From NCBI GenBank assembly GCA_037143575.1, contig JBAWYM010000030.1, positions 1-21,781 of the forward strand: a stretch of 21,781 bases of DNA, in the 5' to 3' direction. The position numbers and the translations under genes were made by a program. The DNA comes from JBAWYM01 sp037143575. GTDB lineage: Bacteria > Patescibacteriota > Gracilibacteria > Peribacterales > Peribacteraceae. Every line of letters begins with the position of its first letter. Within the stretch, counting starts at the first letter, position 1. Under the pieces are notes generated by a model. The model was given only the letters and a program-made list of their open reading frames with translations, was not told the DNA's origin and searched no databases. Positions 19,722 through 21,781 of the stretch are shown here, in pieces.

Positions 19722-21095
19722 GCTCCCCACTTCCGGATACTTCTTCATGTGCTCCAGGATCTCCGCTTCGACCGCTTTCAACTTCGCTTCACTGCGCGCT
19801 TCCACGCAGATCGAGATCTTGGGTGCCGTATTGCTCTGACGAATATTCGCCCACGCGCCTTCACCGAAGTCGATACGTGCCCCATCCATCGTGTTCGTCG
19901 GATAGGTTTTCTGGAAGTGCTCGATCACGGAGGCGATCACGGCAGCTTTCTTCCCATCCTCGCAGTGCGGACGCCGTTCGTGGGCGATGAATACTTTGGG
20001 ATAGGAGCCGAGGACTTCCGACAGAGGTTTGCCTTCGCGCTTGAGGATGGCGAGGATCTGCAGTGCGACAGTGAGGGCATCGTCGTAGCCAAAGGCGATA
20101 TCCTCCAAGAAGAAGTGTCCCGATTGTTCTCCACCCAGCGGAGCGCCATGTTTGCGCATTTCATGTTCCACGTAGGAGTGACCGACAGGGCACATGATCG
20201 GTTCGCCTCCCCATTTCCGGATTTCGGTCTCCAGGGTAGAGGACATCGCTACGGTGAAGATCACGGGTTTGCCGGGGAAGCGCTGCAGGTAGTCCTGTGC
20301 AAGAAAGAGGAGGACTTCATCCGCTGAGCGGATTTCCCCGTTTTCATCGATGAGCCCCACGCGGTCGCCATCGCCATCGAAGGCGAAGCCGATATCGGCA
20401 TGTTGTTTCTTCACGAGATCCTGCAGATCTTTGAGTGTCGCCTGTTTACTCGGGTCCGCCAGGTGATTGGGGAAGTTTCCATCCGGATCGGTATAGAGGC
20501 CGGTGATGCTGCATCCGGTTTCTCTAAACGCTTTCATCGCGACTGGCCCGGTCATGCCGTTACCACAATCTATGGCGACAGTGAGCCCTTTTCCACTCCC
20601 GCCAAATTGTTTCTTCACCCAATTCAGAAAAGGTGTCACTGCATCCACCGATTCCCGTGAGCCGGTTCCGGTGAGGAAGTTCCCTGCCTCGATGCGCTTC
20701 CTCAGAGTTTGAATATCTTCTCCTGCGAAAGCCACAGCATCCCGGATCTGAAGCTTCACGCCGTTATCTTCCGATGGATTGTGACTCGCCGTGATCTGCA
20801 GTCCTCCATCGAGTTTCAATCGGCAAATGGTGAAGTAATTGAGCGGACTTGGAGTCTCTCCGATTTCCAAGACTTGGCAACCGGTGGAGACCGCTCCGCG
20901 GATCATGGCTTCTTCGAACAGAGGGCCAGATGCCCGCATATCGCGTCCGATCACAATCTTCGGATGATCCAGCGCATATTTCTCCCGAACGATGGATCCG
21001 AAGGCTTTGCCGATGAGTTCACAGGATTCTTCGGTGAGCTGGGTGAGGGCCTTTCCACGGATGTCGTAGGCCCTGAAGATATGCGGGTCAATCAT
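19716..21095 (-). CDS. Phosphomannomutase/phosphoglucomutase
   Basis: 459 residues, the normal length for alpha-D-phosphohexomutases, which interconvert hexose 1- and 6-phosphates for glycan and nucleotide-sugar synthesis. Seen: FRAYDIRG at the N-terminus, phosphoserine loop TASHNPSEDNG (S104), metal loop DGDGDR (240-245), sugar loop GGEQSGH (321-327) and phosphate-binding RQSNTAPKISICVEA near the end. It belongs to the ManB/AlgC-like group; which sugar is used cannot be read from sequence. No -10 at the usual spacing is seen, unlike many neighbours. A stub of another copy's 5' end lies 133 nt upstream. Confidence 0.95.
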   Translation of the reverse strand: MIDPHIFRAYDIRGKALTQLTEESCELIGKAFGSIVREKYALDHPKIVIGRDMRASGPLFEEAMIRGAVSTGCQVLEIGETPSPLNYFTICRLKLDGGLQITASHNPSEDNGVKLQIRDAVAFAGEDIQTLRKRIEAGNFLTGTGSRESVDAVTPFLNWVKKQFGGSGKGLTVAIDCGNGMTGPVAMKAFRETGCSITGLYTDPDGNFPNHLADPSKQATLKDLQDLVKKQHADIGFAFDGDGDRVGLIDENGEIRSADEVLLFLAQDYLQRFPGKPVIFTVAMSSTLETEIRKWGGEPIMCPVGHSYVEHEMRKHGAPLGGEQSGHFFLEDIAFGYDDALTVALQILAILKREGKPLSEVLGSYPKVFIAHERRPHCEDGKKAAVIASVIEHFQKTYPTNTMDGARIDFGEGAWANIRQSNTAPKISICVEARSEAKLKAVEAEILEHMKKYPEVGSE

Positions 21096-21393
21096 GTGGT
21101 TGATGGGTGAGAGATGTCGCTTGCCGGCCGGAGCCTTCCAACAAATGCGTGTTTCTTTTCATCACTTCAACAGCTCAGATACAGAGGGCGGAGGTCCGGT
21201 AGGCCCGGAAGATATGAGGGTCAATCATACGGTTGGCAGTATGCAGGAAGCAGTATGCAGGTGAAAGGACTCAGAGTGATTGATGCTTACGGGATATGGA
21301 AAATCTCATAGAAAATGTTGTGATACTATCAATAATCGCTTATTCTTGTGCCCATATCCATGATGGATACATTAGAAATTTCTCCCAATATAT
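21096..21393. other. Gap upstream of the PMM/PGM gene
   Basis: Contains the pgm 5' stub (21175-21228), two copies of GCAGTATGCAG (near 21236-21260), and an AT-rich stretch from ~21295. No further gene is supported. Confidence 0.5.
21175..21228 (-). pseudogene. Stub of a second PMM/PGM 5' end
   Basis: The minus strand reads MIDPHIFRAY then RTSALCI and TGA. The first 30 nt (21199-21228) match the start of the intact gene (21066-21095) at 28 of 30 positions, and both differences are synonymous (CCG/CCT, AGG/CGG). Similarity stops abruptly after codon 10. A CATACT box lies 9 nt upstream of the stub ATG. Confidence 0.8.
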
Positions 21394-21708
21394 ATGCCTG
21401 ATCATGACGAGGAAAATATTCAAGGCCGGGATAGGAATAGGTTTTCTACTGGCAATTTTCGAAGTACAAGTAGTCCTGGACGGTCAAAAAACAGGCATCC
21501 TCCTAAGGCGAAAGGTCCATCGGAAGAAGCCAGAAGCTGCGTTAGTGATATTGTTGATGGTAATGCTGATGTGGTTGATCATATTCATGAATTGCATGCT
21601 CATTTTGACAGCGTTATTCGCGAGAATGGTAATCGTTTTATAACAGCGAATGTTAAAGCGGCCCGTGCTTCAACTGCATCTAAAGCACAACAGCTTCTCG
21701 TCGGTTGA
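21394..21708 (+). CDS. Possible small hydrophilic protein
   Basis: 104 residues, polar and acidic then basic (MPDHDEENIQGRDRN..DIVDGNADVVDHIHELHAHFDSVIRENGNRF..AARASTASKAQQLLVG). The C-terminal 55 residues look like soluble helix-rich protein. No family recognised, no clear promoter or ribosome binding site. The overlapping frame 21296-21643 gives a Met/Leu/Ile-rich product typical of a shadow frame, so this one is preferred. AT-rich region. Confidence 0.4.
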   Translation: MPDHDEENIQGRDRNRFSTGNFRSTSSPGRSKNRHPPKAKGPSEEARSCVSDIVDGNADVVDHIHELHAHFDSVIRENGNRFITANVKAARASTASKAQQLLVG

Positions 21709-21746
21709 TACAGCCATCTTCACAATATAAATAATCATTCGTAATC

Positions 21747-21763
21747 CACCGGCTATGCCGGTG
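21747..21763. repeat. Perfect short hairpin at the right edge
   Basis: CACCGGC-TAT-GCCGGTG, 7 bp perfect, 38 nt after the last ORF; no T run follows on either strand, so terminator function is uncertain. Confidence 0.5.
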
Positions 21764-21781
21764 AGACATCCGCAGGTTCTA

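Noticed and set aside
21296..21643. 115-codon ORF with hydrophobic C-terminus as a membrane protein
   Set aside because: Met/Leu/Ile-rich tail fits a frame shadow of the more protein-like 21394-21708 frame; neither is certain.

Overview
The window looks like a chromosomal piece of a small-genome bacterium of the candidate phyla radiation (Patescibacteria), perhaps a Peregrinibacteria/Peribacteria-type lineage. This is inferred from gene content and style: a compact NuoF-like/[FeFe]-hydrogenase pair with an ECF-S-like membrane protein, a class II-type PurE, short intergenic gaps, and many hairpin repeats built from short words. TGA is used as a normal stop, so it is not one of the TGA=Gly groups. 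There are no rRNA genes, phage genes or classical insertion sequences.

Layout. 1-3097: 3' part of a secreted repeat protein (DUF5650-like repeats, beta-helix, chitobiase-like C-terminal domain). 3222-3624: small MNT-type nucleotidyltransferase behind a possible truncated partner. 3643-7145: hydrogenase block (membrane protein, NuoF-like NADH/FMN/Fe-S subunit, multidomain [FeFe] hydrogenase). 7232-9935 (minus): SH3-like protein, RlmE, RsmG. 10057-10686: PyrE. 10694-14852 (minus): unknown protein, PheS, small membrane protein, family 4 uracil-DNA glycosylase, PurE, tRNA-Ala(GGC), tRNA-Arg(GCG). 15102-15809: VUT-family queuosine-precursor transporter. 15881-16406 (minus): no credible protein gene, but a dense hairpin array with its own promoter-like and terminator-like ends, a candidate large structured RNA. 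16589-18331: guanylate-kinase-like protein and a type I asparaginase-like protein. 18638-21095: membrane protein (minus), tiny glycine-zipper protein (plus), phosphomannomutase/phosphoglucomutase (minus). After that only a weak ORF is seen.

Four patterns cut across the genes. (1) Many genes start with a -10 hexamer, often the extended form TGC-TAYACT, placed exactly 6-7 nt before ATG or GTG; this is the geometry of leaderless mRNAs, and it decides several starts. (2) Hairpins whose arms are imperfect tandem copies of a short word, a different word at each locus, sit at or just after stop codons; at two loci similar DNA lies in frame inside conserved proteins (the ECF-S-like protein and RlmE). 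(3) Short diverged stubs of a gene end lie next to the intact gene: a pheS 3' end, a pgm 5' end and a tRNA-Arg 5' end. The protein-coding differences are largely synonymous, suggesting gene replacement by diverged alleles. (4) A dispersed palindrome with a TCGAC..CGGCTC-type loop recurs between genes.

The known genes cover fermentative redox disposal (NADH-linked H2 production), nucleotide synthesis (PyrE, PurE, Gmk-like), translation and rRNA/tRNA modification (PheS, RlmE, RsmG, queuosine-precursor uptake), DNA repair (UDG) and sugar-phosphate metabolism (PMM/PGM).
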